A stretch of 63,505 nt of DNA from Rhodopirellula europaea 6C (GTDB taxonomy: Bacteria; Planctomycetota; Planctomycetia; Pirellulales; Pirellulaceae): contig NZ_ANMO01000133.1 of the NCBI RefSeq assembly GCF_000338295.1, positions 1 through 63,505 on the forward strand, given 5' to 3'. The notes beneath the pieces were generated by a model that worked only from the letters and a program-made list of their open reading frames with translations, was not told the origin of the DNA and did not search any database. Every line of letters starts with the position of its first letter. Positions within the stretch are counted from its first letter, which is position 1. Shown here piece by piece: positions 49,011 to 58,356 of this stretch. The position numbers and the translations under genes are program-made.

Positions 49011-50177
49011 ATGTCCATCAACCGTCGCCAATTTGAATCTTCGCTCAAGCAGCCAATGGTTGTACGAGGCAACGCCGCATTCACGTTGATTGAAATGTTG
49101 GTGGTGATTTCGATCATCGGTGTGTTGGCAGCGTTGTTGCTTCCCGCTGTTTCGAAAGCACGTGAGGCCGCGCGAGCCGCTCAGTGTCAGAACAATCTGA
49201 AGCAATTCGGAGTTGGTTTGACCGGCCGTACCGTGAACGCGCCCAACGGTGAGTTTTGTTCAGGTGCGTTCGACTTCCGTCGTGATGGTGTGCCCACCGA
49301 AGTGGGATGGGTGGCGGATCTGGTGCGACGCGGCGTGTTGGTGAGCGAAATGCGGTGCACCAGCACGTCCGCTCAGGCGAGCAGCGCCGTCGAACACTTG
49401 CTCGTCGATAACGAATCGGATTGGGCGAGCAACGATTGCGTCGATCAACTGGGAACCGAGGAATACACCGACGAAATGGGCACGGTGATCAAGAATGTGG
49501 CTCGCCTGATCGAAGCGAGTCCAACGGATCGAGTCGAATACATCGAACGAAAAATGCTGGAAGACGGTTACAACACGAACTACGCCGCGTCGTGGTTCCT
49601 GGTCCGTAGTGAAGTGATTTTGGATGAAAATGGTCAGCCCAAACCTAGAGACTCTGCATGCACAACCAATGACTTGAAGTCGCTCAACGTGACCCGTGGT
49701 CCATTGACAACTCGTCTCTTGGACACCGCGAAGGCACCCAGCAGCACAGTTCCGCTTCTTTGTGATGCATCGCCCATTGGCCAGCTATCCGGCAACGTCG
49801 GCGAATTGACATCTGGAACGCCGTATGTGACTCCCATCGTCGGTGAGCCAATTCTGCACAAAGAGACCGACCCGAACTATCTGGAAGAGCCAGTGATCCC
49901 GGCGAGCACGCCACGCGAAGGCGTTTCAGGTTGGTTGCGAATTTGGAATCACGACACACGGCAAGATTACCGCGGGATGTCGAGTCACCATGGCGGTGTT
50001 TGTCACGTCTTGATGGCAGATGGAAGCGTGCGAGGGCTGTATGACGCCAATGGCGATGGCTTTATCAACAACGGATTTCCAAAGGACGCCAACTTCTGGA
50101 CCGATGCCGAAGTCGAAGCCAGCGACCTCGAACTGGCAAGTTACTACTCGCTCAACAGCAAAGGTGAAGAGCTTTAA
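49011..50177 (+). CDS. DUF1559 prepilin-like protein (type b, copy 1)
   Basis: 388 residues. The leader [20 protein letters not shown] precedes [25 protein letters not shown]; the residue before Phe is Ala rather than Gly, which is tolerated but less usual for prepilin peptidases. The C-terminus has [12 protein letters not shown] (H-x9-DG). A shared motif [12 protein letters not shown] and [14 protein letters not shown] pair it with the next gene rather than with the genes at 3-6 kb. No clear ribosome binding site precedes ATG 49011. Envelope location expected. Confidence 0.87.
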   Translation: MSINRRQFESSLKQPMVVRGNAAFTLIEMLVVISIIGVLAALLLPAVSKAREAARAAQCQNNLKQFGVGLTGRTVNAPNGEFCSGAFDFRRDGVPTEVGWVADLVRRGVLVSEMRCTSTSAQASSAVEHLLVDNESDWASNDCVDQLGTEEYTDEMGTVIKNVARLIEASPTDRVEYIERKMLEDGYNTNYAASWFLVRSEVILDENGQPKPRDSACTTNDLKSLNVTRGPLTTRLLDTAKAPSSTVPLLCDASPIGQLSGNVGELTSGTPYVTPIVGEPILHKETDPNYLEEPVIPASTPREGVSGWLRIWNHDTRQDYRGMSSHHGGVCHVLMADGSVRGLYDANGDGFINNGFPKDANFWTDAEVEASDLELASYYSLNSKGEEL

Positions 50178-50699
50178 TGGCTGGCTTTAGTCAGCTGGCA
50201 CTTCGCGAAAAACGCAAAGCCTTTGTTTGTGAACCATTCAGAAAGAAGAGGCGTTCTTCGATTGAATTGCGAAGCTTGCGAGTAGGGATTGTGAAAGGTT
50301 CATGAATGCAAGTTGTGAAGCCTGTTGGTGCTATCGGCTTCTTGTAAAACACCAACCAAATGGATGTCTTGTCAGCCCCGTATCAGTTCAAAGGGATGCA
50401 AACAGCCGAAAACTTTTCGAACGAAAGGAGGTTCGCCATAGCCAGTGGCACTCGCCGCGGTAATTGAAAAAAGACGATCGGGCGTGATAGCAATCGCGCA
50501 ATGGAATTGAAGCTTGGAAGAGATTCTGCTCGCTAGGTTTCGTTCCGAAGAAGAAGGAGTCGGTGACGCTCGACCAGCTGAGGTTTGCTGGAACAAACGT
50601 CGGCTTTTAACGGTCAAACGCCACCAAACTCACCACCTCCCATTTTAACACAAGGTCGAAGCCGTTCGGCTTTCGGCAACTAAAATCCCAGGAAAGACT
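50178..50699. other. Intergenic region with no recognised gene
   Basis: 522 bp between two prepilin genes on the same strand. GTTGGTG and CACCAAC near 50325-50360 can pair across a wide loop. AGGAGG-like bases near 50425 are not followed by a credible frame. It likely contains the promoter of the downstream prepilin gene; nothing else was seen. Confidence 0.6.
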
Positions 50700-51971
50700 A
50701 TGAAGTCGCAATTTCGAAAATCAGGTTTCACCCTGATTGAGTTGTTGGTCGTGATCGCGATCATCGCTCTGTTGGCAGCGTTGTTGTTGCCAGCCATCAC
50801 CAAGGCTCGCGAAGCTGCCCGTGCAGCCCAGTGCCAAGCCAACTTGAAGAACATCGGCATCGGCCTGTTCAAGTACAGCAACCGTGCTCCATCTGGTTCT
50901 TTCTGCAGCGGAGCGTCGGACTTCCGTCGCGATGGTTGCATGGACGAATACGGTTGGGTTGCTGACCTCGTCAACGTTGGCGACGGCAACATGAACGAGT
51001 CGTTGGACCCTTCGAACCCATTGAAGGGCTCGGAAAAACTGAATGACTTGTACGGGAAAGACACCACGGACGCCAAAGATGCCGCACCACTGGCTCGCCT
51101 GAGTGCTGGCCAGTGTGGTAAAGCTGATTGGCAAGGCGTTTCGGGCGATGGAAGCTCCACCACCTTTGGCGGAACGGCTCCAGAAACTGCTGTTCGTGCC
51201 GAGTTGATCGCTCGTTACTTTTTGACCAACGGTTACAACACCAACTATGCCGCTTCTTGGCACTTGGTCCGTGGAATGGTCAAAACCGAAGCTGATCCAA
51301 GCACCGGCGAATTGACCACTTGGTCCGGCGGTGGGTTCAAAGGTTTGGGTGGATCGACTGGTCCAATGAGCGTCGCCGACTTGGAGCGAAGCCGTATCAG
51401 CAGCAGCAACGTTGGCTTCATCGGCTGTGCAGCACCTGGTGACGTCGACGAAGCGATTCTCGCCGCGACTCTCGGTTACGACGGAACCGGCGTCTGGGGA
51501 ACTGCCCTGAATCAAACCGAAGCTGTCGAGTACATCGCCAGCGGATCGTTGTTGACCGAAGCGTTCAACGACGGACCTGCCTACTGGAATGCGACTGCAG
51601 GAAACTTGGACTTGATTGGTAGCAACGAAACTCTGCTCGCGCAGATCAGCTGTGAACGTGGCGAACCCACCACAGCTGGGTGTGCTGCTCCAACCGGCCC
51701 AGGCGGCAACGGTGTTTACTTGCAAGACACCCGTGACTGGTACGCCGTTCACGCTGGTAGCTGCAATATTCTGATGGGCGACGGGCACGTCGAAATCTTC
51801 AACGATAGTAACGCTGATGGTTTCTTGAATCCTGGTTTCCCCGTCACCGGTTTGACCGCTGCTGAGATCTCAGGTGTTGGCTACGCCGACGACAAGTTGG
51901 AAATGCCTCGCGACAAATTCTTCGCCGGTATCTTCATCAACGATGGCTACTTCAAAGGCAACTTTGAGTGA
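50700..51971 (+). CDS. DUF1559 prepilin-like protein (type b, copy 2)
   Basis: 423 residues. [31 protein letters not shown] is a textbook prepilin signal. Motifs [27 protein letters not shown] and [12 protein letters not shown] are shared with the preceding gene. The middle is longer and Gly/Ser/Thr-rich. CCAGGAAAGACT upstream of ATG 50700 provides GGAAAG as ribosome binding site. It has its own terminator (52035-52070). Codon use is more uniform than in neighbours, hinting at high expression. Confidence 0.9.
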   Translation: MKSQFRKSGFTLIELLVVIAIIALLAALLLPAITKAREAARAAQCQANLKNIGIGLFKYSNRAPSGSFCSGASDFRRDGCMDEYGWVADLVNVGDGNMNESLDPSNPLKGSEKLNDLYGKDTTDAKDAAPLARLSAGQCGKADWQGVSGDGSSTTFGGTAPETAVRAELIARYFLTNGYNTNYAASWHLVRGMVKTEADPSTGELTTWSGGGFKGLGGSTGPMSVADLERSRISSSNVGFIGCAAPGDVDEAILAATLGYDGTGVWGTALNQTEAVEYIASGSLLTEAFNDGPAYWNATAGNLDLIGSNETLLAQISCERGEPTTAGCAAPTGPGGNGVYLQDTRDWYAVHAGSCNILMGDGHVEIFNDSNADGFLNPGFPVTGLTAAEISGVGYADDKLEMPRDKFFAGIFINDGYFKGNFE

Positions 51972-52034
51972 TCCATTTCGGGTTTGAACAATCCGATTCG
52001 TAAGTTGGAACCATTGCGAGTTCCATCCATTCAA

Positions 52035-52070
52035 GCCACGGTATCTTTCAATGGATGCCGTGGCCGTTTT
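52035..52070 (+). terminator. Terminator of the prepilin gene
   Basis: GCCACGGTATC (52035-52045) pairs with GATGCCGTGGC (52054-52064) with one wobble, 8-nt loop, followed by CGTTTT. It lies about 65 bp after the stop codon. Confidence 0.75.
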
Positions 52071-52182
52071 ACGCAAGGCATGCCACCGAATGAGCGCGAG
52101 TTCAGGAATGTTTGCGGACAAAGATGGCGAGCTTTGGCTTCCATTTTCGTTGATTCTCCTTTTCTTTGAAGAATAGAGTGTG

Positions 52183-53370
52183 ATGAGCATCACAGGAAAG
52201 TTTTTGCTTGTGGGGATCCTGCTGGCGTCTGTCCTTGGCGGCCTTTCAACGGGATTGGCGACCATCGTGACTTACGCTCCGTATGGCGTCTCCAAAGCCG
52301 AACGCGCTGATTACGAGAAGAAGGTTTCGTTGATTAAACGCGAAGAGGCCTTGCGACAAGAAGCCCAGTCGATGGGATTGCCGCAAGCGGTTTTGCCATC
52401 TACCCGGTACGACTTCGGGCTGGTCGATCCGCACACAACCGCTTCGCACGCATTCGAGATTTGGAATCATGGGGCGGGACCACTGACGATTGACGTTGCA
52501 GAGACAACCTGCAAATGCACTGTTGGAAGTGCACAGAAAGGAACACTCGCACCGGGCGAAAAAACGAGTGTCACACTGACGTGGAACACAGGTCAGAAAT
52601 CCGAACAATATGAACAGGCCGCGCGGGTCATTACCAACGACCCAACGCGAGAAGTGATCGACCTAACGGTTACCGGCGTGGTGAAGACCGAGCTCTTTGT
52701 GCCTGCCAAGGGTGTTTTCCACTCCGGTGATGCGGGTGAAGTCGTTGAGTCGACTCTTCTGATCTACAGCCAACAGCACGACGATATCGCAGTCGTCAGT
52801 GCCGAGTCCGATTTGGTCGGATTCGATTGGGAATCGAGTGTCGTTCCTTCCGACTCACAGCCGTCTTTGTCTGAACAGAAGCCGACCGTCATCAATCAAG
52901 TCAGACTCCGATGTCGAGCTCAGAAGCCAGGCCGTTTTCAAGGCGAAGTGAAGCTGCATTTGCTGGTCAATGGTGAGTCAGATGTGATCGAAAAAAGTGT
53001 CGAGCTAACTGGACGTGTGCACGCTCCCATCAGTTTTCACTCACCCATGCTCCATTCGCGAGATGGCCTTGAGCTGGGCACACTCGGGAACGACCAAGAG
53101 CACGAGTTTCATTTGATTGTTCGCAAGCACTTCAGCGAAGAGCGTGCTCTCAGCGTTCTGGATGTCAGTCCAAAATCACTCGATGTATCCATTGAACCTA
53201 CCAGTCGTTCTGGCGACTATCGACTGACCATTCGCATTCCCAAAGGGATCCCATCCACCATCTTCAATTTGGATCAGAAGCGAGGGTACATCCAAATCGG
53301 TGATCCCGAAAACGAAGACTTTTCGAATTGGTTTCCTTTGATCGGTGCGGTGGTTGCAAACGATGAGTGA
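52183..53370 (+). CDS. DUF1573 exported protein
   Basis: 395 residues. An N-terminal hydrophobic segment (LLVGILLASVLGGLSTGLATIV) anchors it or is a signal peptide. The DUF1573 domain (about 70-165) shows YDFGLVDPHTTASHAFEIWNHGAGPLTIDVAETTCKCTVG with the characteristic TxCxCT, an Ig-like (HYDIN/ASPM) fold. A second Ig-like domain follows. It acts in the periplasm, probably in protein-protein contacts. ATG 52183 is used; the upstream GTG 52180 is possible. It overlaps the next gene by 8 bp. Confidence 0.88.
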   Translation: MSITGKFLLVGILLASVLGGLSTGLATIVTYAPYGVSKAERADYEKKVSLIKREEALRQEAQSMGLPQAVLPSTRYDFGLVDPHTTASHAFEIWNHGAGPLTIDVAETTCKCTVGSAQKGTLAPGEKTSVTLTWNTGQKSEQYEQAARVITNDPTREVIDLTVTGVVKTELFVPAKGVFHSGDAGEVVESTLLIYSQQHDDIAVVSAESDLVGFDWESSVVPSDSQPSLSEQKPTVINQVRLRCRAQKPGRFQGEVKLHLLVNGESDVIEKSVELTGRVHAPISFHSPMLHSRDGLELGTLGNDQEHEFHLIVRKHFSEERALSVLDVSPKSLDVSIEPTSRSGDYRLTIRIPKGIPSTIFNLDQKRGYIQIGDPENEDFSNWFPLIGAVVANDE

Positions 53371-55567
53371 TAACACTTCAGGAAGTGGAATCGTCTTGCG
53401 GCCAGTTGGTCTTCGCAGCATCGTCGGGAAGATGGTGTCGCTCGTGTTGGGATGCCAATTGTTGTGCTGCGGGGGCTGTGGTCCCAGCAAAGAAGAGTTG
53501 ATGATGCGGGCTGCACAGCGCGCTCGTCCGAAAAGTTCGGACGAAAAAGAGGAGTCCGCGAAGGCACAAACTCAGCCAGTCAGCACGGCAATCGCATCAA
53601 AGGTGGTCGACGCCAAAGCAGGGGTAAAGGAGACGGCGAACGCCGCTACAACATCGGCGGTGCAGAAGGCAGCCAAAGACAGTGATGCAAACAGTCCGGA
53701 AGAAACAATCGGAGACTGGAAGCCAGTCTCTGATCGAAAGCCCACGATTTCGCTGAGTGAGCCGGAGCGTCATGCAAAGGCAGTCGAGAATCTCAATCGA
53801 TTGACCGAAGCCCTGATGGCATACAAAGAAGACAAAGGACATTACCCGCCGTCGGCGCAAGCGAAGGCTGGGATCAAGACATTGTCTTGGAGAGTTTTGA
53901 TTTTGCCTTATCTCGGTCATCAAGATCTATTTGAGAAGTTCGATCTCAACATGCCATGGAATCGTTCCCCAAACAAAGAGCTGATTGAGTTCATTCCGGA
54001 TGAGTTGGTTTCTCCAGAGCGATTTGACAGCAAAACGAATTGGATGTTGCCGGCTCATCGAAACTACATGTTCGGGGACAACCGTTACCCGCGCGATCGC
54101 AATATTGAGGATGGGATTGAGAACACGCTGATGCTCGTGGAGGTCAATGATGATCTAGCAGTCGAATGGACTCGTCCGGTCGACTTCGAACCGGTGGATT
54201 TAGCTGCTTTGAAAGGATCGCTCGGTGATTTGCGATCGGGAGGTACATTGGTTGCTTGGGCGAATGGCTGGCCGTCGTATGTTGCCAATTCGGTGTCAAC
54301 CAAACAATGGACCAACGCGTTCACGTATGAGTCAGGTGATGGGCAGCGGGCGGGGGCCATCCACAAAGAGCCCGATGCATTGCTTGCTGCACATAAACCA
54401 TCCCGCAGCGAGACGAAGGTAGAAGCGAAGGTTTCTGGCCGAGTTGAAGCATCCAAGGTCGTCGAGAATACGGAGGTTGAGGCAGAGAGTTGGGGTGAAA
54501 ATCGTTTGCCGGTCCCTCCATCTCCTGACTTAGCCACCTCCAATCAACGGATCGAGCAGTTGTTTGGGGAGCAGTTGGTTCGAGCGAAACAGAATCAGAC
54601 GCAGGCGGAGCTGAGCAACGATTTCCTGAAGAAATCATTGGTGATGTCAGATGACGCCGCAGGTGCCTACGCCCTGCAGAACGCTGCGATTGATCTGGCG
54701 ATCGACAGCGGCGACTTCATGCTTTTTCAAACGGTTTTGGATCAGCACGCGTCCACCTTTGAAGTCGATCTTTATCAGGTCAATCGAGATGGCCTATTGG
54801 AGTTTTCGCGTCGAAATGATGTTGACGAGGACACTGCGAGTCAGATGGCATTTGTCCGCCGAGCGTTGGTCGCAATTCAAGAAGGTTTGAAACGAAACGA
54901 TTTTGAAGGAGTTGGCCGGATCGCTTCCGCTTTGCCACGAGTGGAGGAAGAGCGTCGAGGGTTTCGGCGAGCCAATGTCCGAGGTGGCAAACGTGACGCG
55001 TCCGCTGAAAAGCTTGTCCGGATCCTTCAGACACAGCTGTCTTCTGCGAACAAGCAATACGAGCAAGCCGCTGAGAAGGTGGCCGAGTATCGAAAGAATC
55101 CGAATGACGCGGAACTGGCATCAGCTCTCGGTCGGTTTTATTGCTTTCTGAAAGGCGATTGGGCAATGGGGTTGCCGCTGGTCATCAACGGAACAAGTGA
55201 AAAACTTTCCCGAGTTGCCAAGCGAGATCTGGAAGGTGCCAACGATGCCGAAGACTTCTTGGCACTAGGCGACATGTGGTGGGAATTGTCGGAAGGATTG
55301 CCAGCGGGGATTTATCGTCAAGGGACCCGTGACCGAGCGGGCTACTGGTACGAGCAGTCCTTGGAAGTGATGCCGGAATCCTTGGATCGCTTGCATGTGC
55401 AGGCCCGTGTGAAGGAATGGCAGTCGCAGGATCCCGGCAGTCCGCTCGCAACGATCCGAACGATCAATCGACAACTAGGTTTGGCGGAAAACGCAGATCT
55501 CGAGCAGGTTGTGGCTCGAAAGCGTACTCAAGTGAATGCACCAGGTGATGACTATGAAGACGGTTGA
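53363..55567 (+). CDS. Lipoprotein with DUF1559-like domain and helical C-terminus
   Basis: 734 residues. The lipobox LLCCGGC places the modified Cys at 39. A Lys/Ala/Thr-rich linker follows. Residues about 140-320 resemble the DUF1559 core without a prepilin helix: ENLNRLTEALMAYKEDKGHYPPSA, LSWRVLILPYLGHQDLFEKFDLNMPWN, and AWANGWPSYV. The C-terminal ~400 residues are helical and repetitive, TPR-like. It is coupled to the DUF1573 gene (8-bp overlap) and to the PEP-CTERM gene (14-bp overlap). A periplasmic partner of the prepilins is a reasonable guess. Confidence 0.8.
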   Translation: MSDNTSGSGIVLRPVGLRSIVGKMVSLVLGCQLLCCGGCGPSKEELMMRAAQRARPKSSDEKEESAKAQTQPVSTAIASKVVDAKAGVKETANAATTSAVQKAAKDSDANSPEETIGDWKPVSDRKPTISLSEPERHAKAVENLNRLTEALMAYKEDKGHYPPSAQAKAGIKTLSWRVLILPYLGHQDLFEKFDLNMPWNRSPNKELIEFIPDELVSPERFDSKTNWMLPAHRNYMFGDNRYPRDRNIEDGIENTLMLVEVNDDLAVEWTRPVDFEPVDLAALKGSLGDLRSGGTLVAWANGWPSYVANSVSTKQWTNAFTYESGDGQRAGAIHKEPDALLAAHKPSRSETKVEAKVSGRVEASKVVENTEVEAESWGENRLPVPPSPDLATSNQRIEQLFGEQLVRAKQNQTQAELSNDFLKKSLVMSDDAAGAYALQNAAIDLAIDSGDFMLFQTVLDQHASTFEVDLYQVNRDGLLEFSRRNDVDEDTASQMAFVRRALVAIQEGLKRNDFEGVGRIASALPRVEEERRGFRRANVRGGKRDASAEKLVRILQTQLSSANKQYEQAAEKVAEYRKNPNDAELASALGRFYCFLKGDWAMGLPLVINGTSEKLSRVAKRDLEGANDAEDFLALGDMWWELSEGLPAGIYRQGTRDRAGYWYEQSLEVMPESLDRLHVQARVKEWQSQDPGSPLATIRTINRQLGLAENADLEQVVARKRTQVNAPGDDYEDG

Positions 55568-56300
55568 TTGGTATGCGGCGAGCTACACAAGGTACAACGT
55601 GGCCCAGCCTATTTGTTTTATCCTGCTATTCATGGTATGTGCGAGTTCGGCTTCCGCAGCGTTGGTAACCAGTGTTGTGACCTTTGATGAATCGGATGAT
55701 TTTTCTGTCTCCGATCCTCCTGCCACCAACCCCAGCGTGAACGGCGGTGACTTGTTTGTCATCGAAGGGATGCGTTTTTCAATTACAGGCGGTGACTTTC
55801 TCTATCCACAGAATCAGAGTGGGCTTTGGCCCTCGCAGGCGAGCGGTTCAACATCACTTGGATCCGCAGCATCGAGCAGTATTTCATTTTCGATGATGCT
55901 GGATGATCCTTATGTTGGGCAGACGTTCGATATGCATGAGATTACGCTTTATGGTTACGCTCAGCCTGGGACGGCTGCTCCGTCAACTTCGGTTGAATTC
56001 GTAGGAACCAAGTTGAATGGTGACATCGTTAGTGATATTACCGTGGATTTTGATCCAGGTTCTCGAGATGCATTTCTCTTTGACTTTGAAGATGATACGA
56101 CTGTAGACTTCTCTGGGTTGGTCAGCTTGACTTGGGATCAGCGAACGACGAATCGCCAATTCCAATTCGACAATGTGACCTTCAGTACGGTCACCGCTGT
56201 TCCGGAGCCTGGGACGTTTCTCGCGATGATCGCTCTGACGACGATGGGCTTTGTGACTCGCGGTCGGCGATGGATTGATAAACGCCTCCAAGTGGTTTGA
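55554..56300 (+). CDS. PEP-CTERM sorting-signal protein
   Basis: 248 residues. A signal peptide (PICFILLFMVCASSASA) is followed by a Ser/Thr/Asp-rich beta domain and a C-terminal PEP-CTERM tripartite signal: VPEPGTFLAMIALTTMGFV then RGRR. Such proteins are processed by exosortase and displayed or secreted; no exosortase is in the window. ATG 55554 has AGGTG 6 bp upstream. It overlaps the lipoprotein gene by 14 bp. Confidence 0.88.
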   Translation: MKTVDWYAASYTRYNVAQPICFILLFMVCASSASAALVTSVVTFDESDDFSVSDPPATNPSVNGGDLFVIEGMRFSITGGDFLYPQNQSGLWPSQASGSTSLGSAASSSISFSMMLDDPYVGQTFDMHEITLYGYAQPGTAAPSTSVEFVGTKLNGDIVSDITVDFDPGSRDAFLFDFEDDTTVDFSGLVSLTWDQRTTNRQFQFDNVTFSTVTAVPEPGTFLAMIALTTMGFVTRGRRWIDKRLQVV

Positions 56301-56366
56301 TTCTGGAGAAGGCGGTTGGCAATGAGCAAAGGAAAGGTGTCGGATTGAAATGGTGGCCTATGCCAC

Positions 56367-57779
56367 TTATTTTTCACTCGGTCCTAGATCGTAGACAGCA
56401 ACTCGATCTTCATCTTTGAGCACGATGCCGTTCTCGATAATCGCTGGCGAACAGTAGCATTCGGCCTTCATGAGTGGCTGTTGGGTGAAAGAAAGCACTC
56501 GCGGTTCTTCGACGCTGCGTTGCAGTGAGGCCAAATGGCCGCGTTCTCCGAGAAAGAACATTGCATCGCCCGCGATCAGTCCCTGAGCGCGACGCAGAAC
56601 GCTGTGGTACTTCCATTTCAATTCACCCGTGGTGAATTCGATGCAGCGCAGTTCAGCACCGCCCTGCCCCGCGGACGTGAACCCAAAGACATGGCCATCG
56701 GATAGCAGCAGATTGGTGTATTGGCTGTCGAGGAGTCGTCGGTTTTTCCAGCGTTCTTCGTAGGAACGATCCGGCAGGATTTGGAGGCACACCGCGCCCG
56801 GTCCGGGGCCGGTGACCATCAAAACATGGTCGTTCCAAACCAGCGGCGAGACCGAGTTGTAGCTCATGGGGGCACGGCTTCGATGGGGGATCTCCCAGTC
56901 AATTTCTCCGTTGGCGGGATCGAGGCAAACCAAGCCTTCAGCTGTCATGACAAAGGCGAATTCTTGCCCGAATAGTTGAGCCACCACGGGCGTGGTGTAG
57001 GCGGCTTTGTGATCCGTGCATGACCAAATGGTTTCACCGTCTCGGACATGGATGGCAATGATTCCCGCGTCATTGTTGGCTCCGCCCAAGGAAAGGATTA
57101 AGTGTTCCCCGTGCAGCAGCGGTGTCGCTCCGGATGGGAACAAATCCGGTTCCACCTGAAATTCGTCGTGAAGATCGCGGCGCCAGACTTCTTCGCCGGT
57201 GTCGAAGTCCAAAGAGACCAGCGTCCCTGAACCGCTGAAGTGATAGACGGCGCGACGCTCAAGGTCGATTAACGGAGTGCTGTAGGGGCCATCGCTGTAT
57301 TCAAAGTCGCATTTGGCGTCAGTCTCCAGCGAGTGTTTCCATCGGACCGCTCCATCCTGGGCATCGTGACACTGAATCCACTCCAGGTCATCGACGCGAT
57401 GGGAAAAGACGACGCGGTTTTCGGCGGTCACAGGAGATCCATATCCGGTGCCAACTTCCACGTCCCATCGAGGTGCGGGACCCTGATCGGGCCAAACCGC
57501 AGGGCTGGACGCTTGCGTCGCACCGGTTCGATGCGGGCCAAACAAAAACGGCCAGTCCGTCTGTGTTTGGAGATCATCACGCCTCACCGATTGCTGATAG
57601 TCGGCAACAATCATATCGCTGGGGCGGTCCGCCTGCGTTGGTTCTTCCAAGGGAACGTCGAAGGTTGGCTCGGGTGCTGCAGGCGAGCACCCTGTCGAGG
57701 CGAGCGCGAGCAGGATTGTGCTTTGAAGATAGATGCGTTTCATGTTGATCGTTGAACTTTCGTGCCGTCGTTTCATCAC
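56367..57779 (-). CDS. PQQ-like beta-propeller lipoprotein
   Basis: 470 residues from GTG 57779, or 458 from ATG 57743. A lipoprotein signal (IYLQSTILLALASTGC) is followed by repeated blades: DWPFLFGPHRTGA, GTGYGSPVTAENRVVF, AQDGAVRWKHSLETDA, DFDTGEEVWRRDL, VRDGETIWSC, PANGEIDWEIPHRS, and TTGELKWKYHS, each with the propeller W-motif. It is probably an outer-membrane or periplasmic scaffold, not an enzyme; PQQ residues are not evident. The GTG overlaps the stop of the upstream membrane-protein gene (GTGA). Confidence 0.88.
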   Translation of the reverse strand: MMKRRHESSTINMKRIYLQSTILLALASTGCSPAAPEPTFDVPLEEPTQADRPSDMIVADYQQSVRRDDLQTQTDWPFLFGPHRTGATQASSPAVWPDQGPAPRWDVEVGTGYGSPVTAENRVVFSHRVDDLEWIQCHDAQDGAVRWKHSLETDAKCDFEYSDGPYSTPLIDLERRAVYHFSGSGTLVSLDFDTGEEVWRRDLHDEFQVEPDLFPSGATPLLHGEHLILSLGGANNDAGIIAIHVRDGETIWSCTDHKAAYTTPVVAQLFGQEFAFVMTAEGLVCLDPANGEIDWEIPHRSRAPMSYNSVSPLVWNDHVLMVTGPGPGAVCLQILPDRSYEERWKNRRLLDSQYTNLLLSDGHVFGFTSAGQGGAELRCIEFTTGELKWKYHSVLRRAQGLIAGDAMFFLGERGHLASLQRSVEEPRVLSFTQQPLMKAECYCSPAIIENGIVLKDEDRVAVYDLGPSEK

Positions 57780-58225
57780 GGCTTTCGACGTCCTGACTGG
57801 TTGGCAATGCGGAGTGTGTTGTCTTGGACGTCAATTGCGAGTTCGATCCCTTCCGAGGCGGTCAGGAGTGTGCCAACCAGCGCGACCATCCCGAACAAGC
57901 TCGCCACCGCGTACAGGCTGAATTGTCCCACCTCGTTGAGAATGCCGTTTTGGGTGGACCACACGATCCAGAGAAATCGAATGAGCAGCCCAGGGATCAC
58001 CAAGGCAACGGTTGCGTAGGCCAAAATGCGAAAAATTCTTTGTGTTGCACGAAGCGTTGGGTACTCGCGTTGAAGAGGGTAAATGCCAGCGGATTCGTTG
58101 TAGAGGTTGCGAGCGTTTGGAGTTGGTGGCTGGCTATCGATCGCCGGTTTGGCATCTGAGTTGTTGGGGCGCGAAGTGACCGGTTTCAAGCTGACGGCAT
58201 CAAAATCATTTTCCTGGAGTGGCAT
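57776..58225 (-). CDS. Small membrane protein of unknown function
   Basis: 149 residues from ATG 58225 (an in-frame ATG at 58336 would add 37 residues lacking signal features). Two hydrophobic helices: IFRILAYATVALVIPGLLIRFLWIV and FSLYAVASLFGMVALVGTLLTA. The N-terminal 65 residues are soluble and Pro/Asn-rich. It is coupled to the PQQ-propeller gene by a 4-bp overlap and lies 130 bp downstream of gspE on the same strand, so it may belong to that secretion locus. Confidence 0.7.
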   Translation of the reverse strand: MPLQENDFDAVSLKPVTSRPNNSDAKPAIDSQPPTPNARNLYNESAGIYPLQREYPTLRATQRIFRILAYATVALVIPGLLIRFLWIVWSTQNGILNEVGQFSLYAVASLFGMVALVGTLLTASEGIELAIDVQDNTLRIANQSGRRKP

Positions 58226-58356
58226 GGCTTGGTGGATGTCAGTGAATGCTGGGTGGGTGAGCGATATGCACGACTGCACGCGGAGTTGGGCGATTGACTG
58301 AATGAAAGCAACTCGTTCGTGACTCGCCACTCTCAAACAATTCCGTGATGCGACAT

